DNA of 64,000 nucleotides. Origin: Oscillatoriophycideae cyanobacterium NC_groundwater_1537_Pr4_S-0.65um_50_18 (GTDB lineage Bacteria; Cyanobacteriota; Cyanobacteriia; Elainellales; Elainellaceae). The position numbers were made by a program, and so were the translations under genes. Of this stretch, positions 28,153 through 36,532 are shown piece by piece. Position 1 is the first letter of the stretch. Each line of letters begins with the position of its first letter. The stretch is taken from positions 372,001 through 436,000 of the forward strand of contig JACQYI010000078.1 in NCBI GenBank assembly GCA_016208305.1, given 5' to 3'. The notes beneath the pieces were generated by a model. That model did no database searches and was not told the origin of the DNA. It worked only from the letters and a program-made list of their open reading frames with translations.

Positions 28153-28452
28153 ATGGGTTCTTCTTCTACGCTACGACCAAACAACGCACCGCAACGCGAT
28201 TTCTTCAAGCCTCTCCGTCAGTGGCTCGATCGCTTCGAAGTGCAAGATCGCAAGATCGCTCACCGCATTGCCAAACTCGTTCCTGCCCAATGCCCCTTTG
28301 AGCGAGACATAAAATTTCTGGGTCGAACGGTGGCTCATATTCCACCCCTCTGCAAGCTCAATCCTTTTTATGAACAGCTTGTGGGGTTACGCTTCCGGGC
28401 ACTATGCTACTTGGTAGATGTGTGCGGTGAAGATATTCAGTCTTACTGCTAA
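28153..28452 (+). CDS. Mo-dependent nitrogenase C-terminal domain protein
   Basis: This 99-residue protein is almost entirely the small family annotated as Mo-dependent nitrogenase C-terminus. It shows WLDRFEVQDRKIAHRIAKLVPAQ-type sequence, CPFERDIKF, HIPPLCKLNPFYEQ, and LRFRALCYLVDVCGED with a final Cys. The family is common in cyanobacteria and also occurs in species that do not fix nitrogen, so the name does not prove a link with nitrogenase. The conserved Cys residues suggest redox or metal binding, which is inference. No nif gene is in the window. Confidence 0.88.
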   Translation: MGSSSTLRPNNAPQRDFFKPLRQWLDRFEVQDRKIAHRIAKLVPAQCPFERDIKFLGRTVAHIPPLCKLNPFYEQLVGLRFRALCYLVDVCGEDIQSYC

Positions 28453-28577
28453 GCCCCTTCGTTAAGCTCTGGATTAAGCTCCTGCTAAGCCCTGCCTAAA
28501 ACTCCTAGCCTGACTGATCTTCAGATGGGCAAACCAACGGTCTGAGTCAGCAGCTTGAACCAACAGACTTCTAAACT

Positions 28578-28626
28578 TGCTATTTATTTTTCGAGAAGAT
28601 TTACCCTTGCCGAAAAATAAATAGCA
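28578..28626. terminator. Stem-loop, probable terminator
   Basis: TGCTATTTATTTTTCG (from 28578) pairs perfectly with CGAAAAATAAATAGCA (to 28626) around a loop of about 17 bases, downstream of the Mo-nitrogenase-domain gene. The T-rich arm resembles a terminator, but the loop is long. Confidence 0.5.
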
Positions 28627-28721
28627 GTTTCAAACACGTTCGCTAATGTATTTACACTTTACCGGGCGTTGGGCAAAATCTTAGAAAAGGCAACAAATTT
28701 TAAACTTCAGCTCCTGAACTG

Positions 28722-29192
28722 ATGAATAATCCTGCAATTGACCTCTTGCTTGAAGATCTCAAAAACTCGGATGAAACCGTGCGAAATCAAGCTACTCAAG
28801 AGCTTTGGCGCATTTGGTTTCAGCAGAAAGGGGGATATGGTTTAGACCTGCTCCGGCAGAGCCAAACTCTTTTGGAAGCGGGAAAGCTCGAAGCAGCAGA
28901 ATTAGTGTTGAGCGATTTGATTCAAGACCAGCCAGATTTTGCTGAAGCCTGGAATCGGCGAGCCGTCTTGTTTTATTTGCAGGGTGAATATCACAAGTCT
29001 CTGGCAGATTGCCAGCAGGTCTTGCGGCTCAATTCTGCCCATTTTGGTGCACTTCATGGGATGGGGCTTTGCCTTGCCGCCCTAGAAGACTATCTTGCCG
29101 CTATTAAAACCTTTCGTCGCGCTCTAGAGATTCAGCCCTATGCTCTAGAGAATCAGCGATTAATTTTGGAATGCACAGCGCGACTCAGCTAG
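28722..29192 (+). CDS. TPR repeat protein
   Basis: This 156-residue protein has about three tetratricopeptide repeats, starting near residues 45, 77 and 112 (for example AEAWNRRAVLFYLQGEY and ALHGMGLCLAALEDYLAA). A short N-terminal acidic helix (LLLEDLKNSDETV) precedes them. TPR units mediate protein contacts; the partner is unknown. There is no signal peptide. It precedes the protease gene, but a hairpin and about 300 bases separate them, so an operon is unlikely. Confidence 0.85.
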   Translation: MNNPAIDLLLEDLKNSDETVRNQATQELWRIWFQQKGGYGLDLLRQSQTLLEAGKLEAAELVLSDLIQDQPDFAEAWNRRAVLFYLQGEYHKSLADCQQVLRLNSAHFGALHGMGLCLAALEDYLAAIKTFRRALEIQPYALENQRLILECTARLS

Positions 29193-29273
29193 GGATAAAA
29201 CTCTCATTCGTGAGCCACAAATTTTAATTGTTTTACGTAAACCCTAATTTTCTACATCAGAAAGTTGGGGTTG

Positions 29274-29309
29274 TGTTTTTAGGGCTTCTGTTTCACGTCC
29301 TAAAAATCT
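29274..29309. repeat. ATTTTTA-family stem-loop between TPR and protease genes
   Basis: GTTTTTAGGGC on the left faces GTCCTAAAAATC on the right across a 12-base loop. Its position suggests a terminator of the TPR gene. Confidence 0.5.
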
Positions 29310-29491
29310 TCCCTCGTCAAGCTTGTGGCTTAGCTCTGACTCAAGTTCTGGCTTAAGTTCTGGCTCAGGGGTGGCTAACCGAACTCATCCACCCTGTTAA
29401 TCTATTCCTCTGCCGACCTAGAATAAAATTCAGCAGCTTAGCTTGCGTTGATGTAAGCAGCAGTTTCAGTTTTTTTTGGGTTTACGAACGC

Positions 29492-30676
29492 ATGATCACT
29501 CGCATCTTGGCAATGCTTTTGGGAGCGGTGCTAGCTCTATGCCCACTCCAAATTTCTCCTGTTTGGGCCGCTTCAAATGCCCCTCTTCCTTTGCCACAGT
29601 CGGTCGTTACAGCACAGGCGATTCCTAGCAGTTCCATCCCTCACAGCACTAGCTTTGTGGCGGCAGTGGTCGATCGCGTGGGCGCGGCAGTGGTAAGGAT
29701 TGATACTGAACGCACGATTACGCGCAATGCCGATCCATTCTCGAATGACCCGTTCTTTCGTCGCTTTTTTGGTGAAGGCGGCATGTCCATGTCTCCTTAT
29801 GAAGAACGGCTTCAGGGTCAAGGTTCTGGCTTTATCGTAGACAAGAACGGTACTATCTTGACCAATGCCCATGTGGTTGATCAGGCCGATCGCGTGACGG
29901 TCAACCTTAAGGACGGACGACGCATGGAGGGCAAAGTTCTCGGTGTAGATGAAGTCACAGACCTCGCTGTCGTTAAAATCAGCGTTTCGGGTGAAGATCT
30001 GCCGATCGCCAGTTTGGGAGATTCTGAGCAGGTGCGTGTAGGAGATTGGGCGATCGCTGTGGGCAATCCGCTAGGGCTAGACAACACCGTTACCTTGGGG
30101 ATCGTCAGCACCCTGAATCGATCGAGCGCTATGGTGGGTATTCCAGACAAGCGTTTGGACTTTATCCAGACAGATGCTGCGATTAATCCAGGCAATTCGG
30201 GCGGGCCTTTGCTCGATGAACAGGGCGAGGTTATTGGCATCAACACCGCGATTCGTGCCAATGCGATGGGGATCGGTTTTGCCATTCCCATTAACAAAGC
30301 CAAGGAAATTATGCCTAAGCTGATTCAAGGGCAGCAGGTGTCTCATCCTTACTTAGGCGTGCAGATTGCGACTCTAACGCCAGATCTGGCGAAGCAAAAC
30401 AACAGCGATCCCAACTCTACAGTGATGCTGCCAGAGCTAAATGGGGCTTTGGTGATGGGGGTAGTGCCTAACTCGCCCGCAGCCAATGGCGGCATTCGCC
30501 GGGGTGATGTGATCACGCAAATTGATGGACAAGCTGTGACCACAGCTGACCAGTTGCAAGGATTGGTCGATCGCACTCAGGTGGGTCAGCCTTTGCGGGT
30601 CACGATTAGACGCGGCGACGGTTCGCAGCAGTTGACGGTTCGCACAGCAGAGTTACAGTCTGTCAGAGAGCGCTAA
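29492..30676 (+). CDS. HtrA/Deg-family serine protease with one PDZ domain
   Basis: This 394-residue protein has a signal peptide ending near PVWAAS (residue 26). The trypsin-like domain has catalytic triad His127 (TNAHVV), Asp157 (TDLAVV) and Ser236 (GNSGGP). One PDZ domain runs from about residue 290 to 390 (NGALVMGVVPNSPAANGGIRRGD-type core, DQLQGLVDR). This is the layout of cyanobacterial HhoA/HhoB/HtrA, which degrade misfolded proteins in the periplasm or thylakoid lumen under light and heat stress. I do not choose among the three paralogues. Confidence 0.93.
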   Translation: MITRILAMLLGAVLALCPLQISPVWAASNAPLPLPQSVVTAQAIPSSSIPHSTSFVAAVVDRVGAAVVRIDTERTITRNADPFSNDPFFRRFFGEGGMSMSPYEERLQGQGSGFIVDKNGTILTNAHVVDQADRVTVNLKDGRRMEGKVLGVDEVTDLAVVKISVSGEDLPIASLGDSEQVRVGDWAIAVGNPLGLDNTVTLGIVSTLNRSSAMVGIPDKRLDFIQTDAAINPGNSGGPLLDEQGEVIGINTAIRANAMGIGFAIPINKAKEIMPKLIQGQQVSHPYLGVQIATLTPDLAKQNNSDPNSTVMLPELNGALVMGVVPNSPAANGGIRRGDVITQIDGQAVTTADQLQGLVDRTQVGQPLRVTIRRGDGSQQLTVRTAELQSVRER

Positions 30677-30677
30677 A

Positions 30678-30703
30678 CCTAAACTCCACTCGACAACTCC
30701 ACT
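30678..30703 (+). repeat. 13-bp tandem duplication after the protease gene
   Basis: AACTCCACTCGAC is duplicated around 30680-30704, two bases after the HtrA stop codon. Confidence 0.7.
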
Positions 30704-30707
30704 CGAC

Positions 30708-30750
30708 AGCATGTGGGGGAGGGACAATGCCTGTCCTTCCCCCAAATGCT
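30708..30750 (+). terminator. Strong terminator-like hairpin
   Basis: AGCATGTGGGGGAGGGACA pairs with TGTCCTTCCCCCAAATGCT over 19 bases with two mismatches and a 5-base loop, between the convergent protease and helicase-like genes. Confidence 0.75.
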
Positions 30751-30806
30751 GTTGGCGACTGAGACGCACCTTCTAGAGTTTTTTACGGCTTTAGTCGGGT
30801 GTGCCC

Positions 30807-32390
30807 TTAGTCGGGCATCCCCATTTCCTCTAAAGGCGTAAAGACACTCGCATCTACATAATTAATCCGAGCCATAGGACTGAGTGCCGCTAAAACCTGC
30901 TGACCGTAGCTGCGATGATTCACTCGGCTGTCTAATAACGCCACCACACCTTGGGCATCTCGCACAGGCGCGATCGCCCGTTGTAGCGTTCCTAAAGCCT
31001 CCGGTAAAAGATAGAGCCGGAACCAGTCTTGGCGCGATCGCTTATAGTAGGCCACGCGTCCTGCCACCCAAGGCTCCTCTAAAGAAGGAAACGGCAGCGT
31101 TGTAATCATGAGTAGTCGAGGCGCAGGTAAAACAGCCTGGTGCTGCTGCCAAAACTCCCAGTCCGAAACCAAAATGCCTTGCTCATCTAAACAGGTCTTC
31201 TCGACCTGAACGCGCGAACCAAATTCGGCGGCCAGCACTGAACCAACCTGCGCTTTGAGAGGCGTATCGCTGACTAGAATGACCGTTAACCCCTGTCGAG
31301 CCGTATGGGTTGAGCCAATCAACGTGCGGATTTCTTGCAGCAGGGCAGGCTGAAACTGCGGGGTGTTGGGCATGGGCAAGCCATCTGGCAGATAGAGCTG
31401 AATCAGCTCATGCTGGCGATCGGGACAAAACTTGAGGCAAGTCATGTCTTCTTGCAGTCCGAGGCGCTGCCGATAAGTTGTGGCTTCGGACTCTAGATCG
31501 AGAAAGCCACCGATTAACACAATGGGTTGCTGGAGCCAGATCTGGCTTAAGGCGGGCGCAATTTCGAGGGGGCTACAGTGCAGAGAGAACTGCCCCTGCT
31601 GGCGATTAACTTCTGTCCAGATGAGGCGATCGCTCAGCTGAAGGGCTTTGCCAAACTGCTGCCAGACCGCAGGTAAGAAATTGCTGTTCAACCAGTGATC
31701 TTCTGCTTCTGCATCGCTAAGGGTATGGGTCAGCCGCAGCTCTTGATAGAGTTGAGTCAAAATGCCTTGTTCAGGCGCTTCAACCAGGTAAGCATTGTAA
31801 GGATTCACGGGGTGTTGAAAGACCGATCGCGTTAACCTCACGCGCGCATCTCGAATAGCTTCTGCCTGAGTGGGGCAAGCCAGCATCAGGTCTTCCCAAT
31901 CATGAGGGTGAATCTGAGCTGTGAGCTGCTGATATACCCAAGTTTCTAGATTGTCGGCGCTATCAATCACCGTGGGAATGTCGTTAGGAAACAGCCCCGT
32001 CCCTGCTAGGCGATCGCCCAACCAAGCCTCAGGAGACGTGAGCAGCAAACCTTGAAAGCTGTCAGACGGCCAGCGATCGCCTGTCCGAATCGCCTTGTGG
32101 GCTGGAATCCATTGGTGCAGTCTAGGAATCTCGACCATGAGCAGACGCTGCTGCACAGCTTCTGTCACCACTAGGACAGTCGGTTCTGGCCACAGCAGCA
32201 GAGGCATCAAGTAACTCAAGCGATATCCGCCGTGATAGCCCGAAGGGGCACCCGCCTGAATTAGCGCACTCCGCCCTATCCGCAAAGCACGAGCCACCAG
32301 TCGCGCCATCGTTAAGTGATGGTGCCAATAAGGCTCTCCCTGCTCTCGCAGAAAGGCACGGAGCTGTTGATGAACTTCGACCTCAATCAC
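30807..32390 (-). CDS. DinG/XPD-like helicase with degenerate motifs
   Basis: The 527 residues follow the order of DinG/XPD helicases. The Walker A place reads QAGAPSGYHGG (residues 45-55) where active enzymes have AGTGTGKS, so the Lys is gone. The DEAH box place reads VIDSADNLE (DSAD at 143-146). The C-terminal motif VI place reads LQRAIAPVRD, without the GR of QxxGRxxR, followed by the familiar GVVALLDSRV. No Fe-S cluster Cys set is evident. ATP-driven unwinding is therefore unlikely, and a structural or DNA-binding role is inference. It looks intact and under selection, not a pseudogene. As far as I remember, similar proteins occur in other cyanobacteria. Confidence 0.7.
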   Translation of the reverse strand: MIEVEVHQQLRAFLREQGEPYWHHHLTMARLVARALRIGRSALIQAGAPSGYHGGYRLSYLMPLLLWPEPTVLVVTEAVQQRLLMVEIPRLHQWIPAHKAIRTGDRWPSDSFQGLLLTSPEAWLGDRLAGTGLFPNDIPTVIDSADNLETWVYQQLTAQIHPHDWEDLMLACPTQAEAIRDARVRLTRSVFQHPVNPYNAYLVEAPEQGILTQLYQELRLTHTLSDAEAEDHWLNSNFLPAVWQQFGKALQLSDRLIWTEVNRQQGQFSLHCSPLEIAPALSQIWLQQPIVLIGGFLDLESEATTYRQRLGLQEDMTCLKFCPDRQHELIQLYLPDGLPMPNTPQFQPALLQEIRTLIGSTHTARQGLTVILVSDTPLKAQVGSVLAAEFGSRVQVEKTCLDEQGILVSDWEFWQQHQAVLPAPRLLMITTLPFPSLEEPWVAGRVAYYKRSRQDWFRLYLLPEALGTLQRAIAPVRDAQGVVALLDSRVNHRSYGQQVLAALSPMARINYVDASVFTPLEEMGMPD

Positions 32391-32531
32391 GCGCTTTTGT
32401 GTCTCTCATAGGGACTGGACTTTGCAGCCTGAGTCTCATTGTGACATAAACCTTACGGGAGAAATGGAGGTCGGCACAAGGGAGGCTAGGGATCGCAAAT
32501 TTAATCAAACACAGTGTTTTTTTGAAAAAGT

Positions 32532-32597
32532 GGCTGGCCTTTCCAAAAAACGACAGAAGCGAAGCGCTTATGGTTTGAAAAGCACGCTTGGCCAGCC
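32532..32597. repeat. Long-range inverted repeat before tyrA
   Basis: GGCTGGCC at 32532-32539 is matched by GGCCAGCC at 32590-32597. An inner AGCGAAGCGCTT gives a second small stem. It lies in the 254-base spacer between divergent genes; its function is unknown. Confidence 0.4.
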
Positions 32598-32644
32598 TTG
32601 CAAAAAATAAACTGCAAATCTGAAACACCCCTCGCTATAGAATC

Positions 32645-33511
32645 ATGCAAGTTGGCTCTATGCAGGTAGGCGCTATGAAGGTGGGTATTGTGGGATTGGG
32701 CTTAATTGGCGGATCGCTGGCGATCGATCTCCGTCCATTAGGGCACACAATTTTGGGGGTGAGTCGCAATCCAAAAACTTGTCAGGCCGCAATCGATCGG
32801 GGCATTGTAGACGATGCTAGCTCAGACCTTAAGCTGATGTCAGCGGCAGATGTCGTCTTTCTCTGCGTGCCTCTAAGCGCCATTGCCGCCACCACAGAGC
32901 AGCTGATTCCTCACCTCTTGCCTACGACGGTCTTAACGGATGTAGGCTCGGTCAAGACAACCGTTGTTGAAACGATCGCCCCCCTCTGGCCAAATTTTAT
33001 TGGTGGGCACCCCATGGCCGGAACCGCCGACAGCGGTTTGGATGCCGCCTTCTCTGGGTTATTTACGGATAAAGCCTATGTGCTAACGCCGATTGAAACC
33101 ACGCCACCCATAGCACTAGAAACCGTAACGTCTCTGGTGCGATCGCTCCAATGTCGGGTTTACCAGTGCCACCCTGCCGAACATGACCGCGCTGTTGCCT
33201 GGATCTCGCATTTGCCCGTTATGGTGAGTGCCAGCTTAATAGCGGCCTGCCTTACAGAAACTGACCCTACTGTATTGGATTTAGCCCAAAAATTTGCCAG
33301 CTCAGGCTTTCGAGATACCAGCCGTGTAGGGGGTGGCAACCCAGAATTGGGGTTGATGATGGCGACCTACAACCGAGAAGCGCTCTTGCGATCGCTCCAG
33401 GCTTACCAGCAGCAGTTGGGGCAGGTAATTCAGCAGATCGAGCAAAAAGATTGGGCAACGCTAGAGAGCGAATTGACTCAAACTCAGCAAATTAGACCGC
33501 AGTTTCTCTAA
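32645..33511 (+). CDS. tyrA: Arogenate/prephenate dehydrogenase TyrA
   Basis: It has the N-terminal NAD(P) motif VGIVGLGLIGGSLA, then VFLCVPLSAI, TDVGSVKT, the GGHPMAGT motif with catalytic His, and SSGFRDTSRVGGGNP in the helical domain. The length is right for the cyanobacterial enzyme, which is usually arogenate- and NADP-specific and makes tyrosine by oxidative decarboxylation. Three in-frame ATGs (32645, 32660, 32675) begin a 15-base tandem repeat that encodes MQVGS-MQVGA-MKVGI. Only the third starts directly at the fold, so any of the three may be used. Confidence 0.92.
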   Translation: MQVGSMQVGAMKVGIVGLGLIGGSLAIDLRPLGHTILGVSRNPKTCQAAIDRGIVDDASSDLKLMSAADVVFLCVPLSAIAATTEQLIPHLLPTTVLTDVGSVKTTVVETIAPLWPNFIGGHPMAGTADSGLDAAFSGLFTDKAYVLTPIETTPPIALETVTSLVRSLQCRVYQCHPAEHDRAVAWISHLPVMVSASLIAACLTETDPTVLDLAQKFASSGFRDTSRVGGGNPELGLMMATYNREALLRSLQAYQQQLGQVIQQIEQKDWATLESELTQTQQIRPQFL

Positions 33512-33565
33512 AGATCTGGATTAAAGACTCAACGCTGATTGGACTTTTGGCATGGTCGATTTGGA

Positions 33566-33606
33566 GGGTAGATTGTTGCGCGGCTCTGCTGCACAACAAT
33601 CTACCC
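33566..33606. terminator. Perfect 13-bp stem-loop
   Basis: GGGTAGATTGTTG (33566-33578) and CAACAATCTACCC (33594-33606) form a perfect stem. The loop GCGCGGCTCTGCTGCA can itself fold further. It lies between the convergent tyrA and CCB genes, where it would stop both transcripts. Confidence 0.7.
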
Positions 33607-33675
33607 AAAGAGCAGATCTTTAAAGGTACAAAATGCGCCAAATCTGCTCTATGGAAGCTTGAAAGGCAACAGATT

Positions 33676-34242
33676 TCACCCTTCTTCTAGCGGCTTTAAT
33701 TTAAGCGATCGCTCAAGCTCTGCTAGTTCATCGCGATGAGCCGTGACAATGAGGAGACTTTGAGCTGCTAAATCGGGGCTGGGCTGCTGAGCAGCTAAGG
33801 GATTGACCGCCCAAGGTTCGACTTGAAGCATGACTTGCTCAGGTCGAGCCGATTTTTTCCAGTAGAACAGACCTGCAAGCGGGGAGAGAATCGCTAAACC
33901 TGGCAAATACTGAGCTGCATTAGAAAAGCGGAAGGACAGCATGAGCGCCAAGCAAAGTAGCCCGATCGCCGCTAAGAGCGTCAAGAAAATAGCTAAGAAC
34001 AGACTAGGTCGCACAAGCCCCTCATAGGTCACTTGATTCTTGGCTTGATCTACCGAAACAATGCGATAGGCACGCTGAATAAAGTAACGCTGAAGGTCTT
34101 CTAGCAACCGATCTCCCTGCTGTGGCGCGACCAGTTTTGCGGTCTGAATCCGAGCTTTGGTAGAAGCGCGGATAAAAAACACCAGCCCAATTGACATGAG
34201 AGCAGTCAGCAGGGCGGTGGAAGAGAGAATAGAGGTTTGCAT
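33676..34242 (-). CDS. Cofactor assembly of complex C subunit B (CCB2/CCB4-type)
   Basis: This 188-residue membrane protein has an N-terminal hydrophobic segment (LLTALMSIGLVFFI), the family core LLEDLQRYFIQRAYRIVSVDQ, VTYEGLVRPS, and a second hydrophobic pair (LAIFLTLLAAIGLLCLALML). This is the CCB2/CCB4 family of cyanobacteria and plastids. It attaches the unusual haem c(i) covalently to cytochrome b6 of the b6f complex, on the stromal or cytoplasmic side. It is convergent with tyrA. Confidence 0.85.
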   Translation of the reverse strand: MQTSILSSTALLTALMSIGLVFFIRASTKARIQTAKLVAPQQGDRLLEDLQRYFIQRAYRIVSVDQAKNQVTYEGLVRPSLFLAIFLTLLAAIGLLCLALMLSFRFSNAAQYLPGLAILSPLAGLFYWKKSARPEQVMLQVEPWAVNPLAAQQPSPDLAAQSLLIVTAHRDELAELERSLKLKPLEEG

Positions 34243-34384
34243 CAGAAATTTGTGGAAGGCTTACTGCTCAAGAGTGAACCGAGGACTGCTCTTGATCTTG
34301 CCGCAAAAGCTGCATGGGGCGATCGCACAATTCTATGAAGTTATAGAATTAACAGGATTAAGTCTATAAAGCGCTGCCAAACCC

Positions 34385-34756
34385 TCAACGCAAAGTCGCA
34401 TGAACGGGTTCTCCAACATATCCTTGCCAGAGCTGCGCCAGTTCTTCTGCCCGGCCTTGCCAGTCGGGACAGATCTGATACATGCGCCGGGGTCGTCCTC
34501 GCCCTTCTACTTTCTTCCAATAGCCAGTAATAGCATCAGAATCCTCTAGAAATTTGAGAGCGCTATACAGCACCGTATCTGAAAGCCGATAGCTCGGATG
34601 CTCTTGCTCCAATAGGCTGATCAACTCTGTGCCATAGGAATCTTGACGAAGCAAGATGGCCAGCACGTAGCAAACCGCCAGCTCCTTATTGAGATAGAAG
34701 GGCGGAGGGCTTTGGAAAAATTTGTAGATATCTTCAAAAGTAGTCATATTGCTCAT
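34385..34756 (-). CDS. PadR-family transcriptional regulator
   Basis: This 123-residue protein has a winged helix fold of the PadR type: LAVCYVLAILLRQDSYGTELISLL, then RLSDTVLYSALKFLEDSDAI and the wing GRGRPRRMYQI. The C-terminal dimer helix is short. PadR proteins are mostly repressors that answer small molecules or stress. The target and effector are unknown. A spacer of more than 800 bases lies upstream. Confidence 0.88.
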   Translation of the reverse strand: MSNMTTFEDIYKFFQSPPPFYLNKELAVCYVLAILLRQDSYGTELISLLEQEHPSYRLSDTVLYSALKFLEDSDAITGYWKKVEGRGRPRRMYQICPDWQGRAEELAQLWQGYVGEPVHATLR

Positions 34757-35608
34757 CCAATTCAGCGAATGGATTGACGCTGGCAGTTCTCTGCGTAAAG
34801 GTCTTGAAATCGTCTAGTTCGGAAATTACAGGGCTGAATAGCTCTGCTGGCTTCATAAACGCTGAAGGCTCACACCGTCAGTCGATAAATGCACTCACTT
34901 CAACAGGAGAAATATCTCTGTACAGATGATTTTTTAATGAACAACTGCAAAATGGGTAAACATAGACACAGGACTGTGCTCTGTTGCAAAAAATAAGCGA
35001 TAAAAAAGCATTTGCTAAACCTTAGATCTACAGTTGAGCTAAAATCAGTTCGCTTTTTAAGTGCTCTTATTAAACTTCATGCTTCCTGAACTCATTTCAT
35101 GGCTTCCCTGCAAAATGGGCACCCTGCCTATCTTAATGAGGTAGAAAATGCTCACCCTTCAGAAACTGAGTCTTCTGGCTGCCTTCTCTGCTTTAGCTAG
35201 AAACTGAGCAGGTAGGGCAGATTGCTTGTTGCCAGATAATAATAGATTGTACTCATTGAGTTTAGGGTTTGTCTGTCTAACTATAGGTAGAAGACAACGC
35301 TAAATAGCTGTATGTGCCGCTTGCTGAAGCAAGTCATTGGCTCAGTTTTTCTACAGTCAAAAAAGCGCAACGCTATATGTAGCGGCTATTTGATCTTTAG
35401 CAGACTCGCCGCTATTGACCTAAACTCTGCAACTTGTTGCAAAACTTAATATAAAGATTGTCGAAATATTGAGATTAATTCTTCAACTAAATTGAGTCGA
35501 TCGCAAATTAGAAGGGGCGATCGCATCTTGTTTTAGCTAATCTGAGCCAACTCTGAGTTAACGAGAATCCTTCAACCCACTAAGGTTAGATCATTGACTA
35601 ACTCATTC
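34757..35608. other. Long AT-rich spacer
   Basis: 852 bases without a convincing gene lie between two regulator genes on the same strand. Small palindromes are visible: TAGCGGC/GCCGCTA at about 35380-35415, and GCAACTTGTTGC at about 35431-35442. A short frame from 35148 (MLTLQKLSLLAAFSALA) has a GAGG before it and looks like a bare signal peptide but stops after 19 codons. The PadR promoter should lie at the left end. Confidence 0.4.
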
Positions 35609-36265
35609 TCATATGAGTCCTGCTCTAAGTGCCACGACTGCCGCCTGCACGCGATCGTCTACAGCGAGTTTGTTCATAATGCCCCGTACATGAGTTTTGA
35701 CGGTATTGGGGCTGAGATACAAGACTGCCGCAATTTCAGGATTGCTCAATCCATCAACCATCAGCTTAAGCACCTCTAGCTCTCGCTGTGAGAGTTGCCC
35801 CACAATGCCATGCTCTGCTGCGACGGTAGGTTTGAGATGCTCCATCACCAGCCTTGCCACCTGCGGATCGAGATAGCTGGCTCCCTCACGAGCCGCTCGA
35901 ATGGCTATTAGCAGATTATCGACACTGGTTCCTTTAACGCAGTAGGCATCTGCTCCACTCGACAAAGCTCCAATCACTTCATGTTCTGTCGTGTGCGAGG
36001 TGAGCATGACGACTCGCACGGCAGGCATAGCTTGCTTAATTTGCTGCGTAGCCGCAATGCCATCCTGACGCGGTAGGCCAATATCCATCACGATGACATC
36101 TGGCTTTACCCGCTTGGCTTCTTCAACGGCTAAGTAGCCATCCTCTGCCTGCCCTACTACCAAGATGCCGGGAGCATTGGACAAAGACTGCTCCAAGCCG
36201 AGCTGCATCATGGGATCATCTTCGACAATTAAGATTCGCGTTGGGGTTTCGGAGGTGGGGGGCAT
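35609..36265 (-). CDS. NarL/FixJ-type response regulator
   Basis: It has a receiver domain with the acidic pair VEDDP, phospho-acceptor Asp61 in VMDIGLP, Thr/Ser in MLTSH and Lys in CVKGT. A LuxR-type helix-turn-helix follows (LSQRELEVLKLMVDGLSNPEIA, TVKTHVRGIMNKL). I start at the ATG before PPTSETPTRILIV. The frame extends 39 codons further, but that part has no family character. No histidine kinase is adjacent, so it is an orphan here. It would activate or repress genes when phosphorylated; the signal is unknown. Confidence 0.92.
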   Translation of the reverse strand: MPPTSETPTRILIVEDDPMMQLGLEQSLSNAPGILVVGQAEDGYLAVEEAKRVKPDVIVMDIGLPRQDGIAATQQIKQAMPAVRVVMLTSHTTEHEVIGALSSGADAYCVKGTSVDNLLIAIRAAREGASYLDPQVARLVMEHLKPTVAAEHGIVGQLSQRELEVLKLMVDGLSNPEIAAVLYLSPNTVKTHVRGIMNKLAVDDRVQAAVVALRAGLI

Positions 36266-36532
36266 GCTATTTGAGAGGGTAAACCTGATGAAAAGCGGAG
36301 GGATTTCAACTTCGTTGGCTGTTGTTGTTTGGAATGGGTTACATAACGTCCTTACAAAGCAACAAATCCAGAATATTGCCAAAAGCAGCTAAGGTTGCTC
36401 AAAGCCCTTGTTATTTAGGGTACTACCTCCGTTTCTCTATAGAACAACTCGGCTCAATATAAAATCCTGCAAAAATATTGCCGCCACTCTGCGAGCCGCG
36501 ACAACACTTCCCTGATAACAGCTTTACGCGAC

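Noticed and set aside
28026-28208. 60-codon minus-strand frame rich in Cys
   Set aside because: It overlaps the start of the Mo-nitrogenase-domain gene and the AACGC cluster; no protein-like pattern.
35148-35207. Short frame resembling a signal peptide after GAGG
   Set aside because: It ends after 19 codons and no continuation in other frames looks like a protein.
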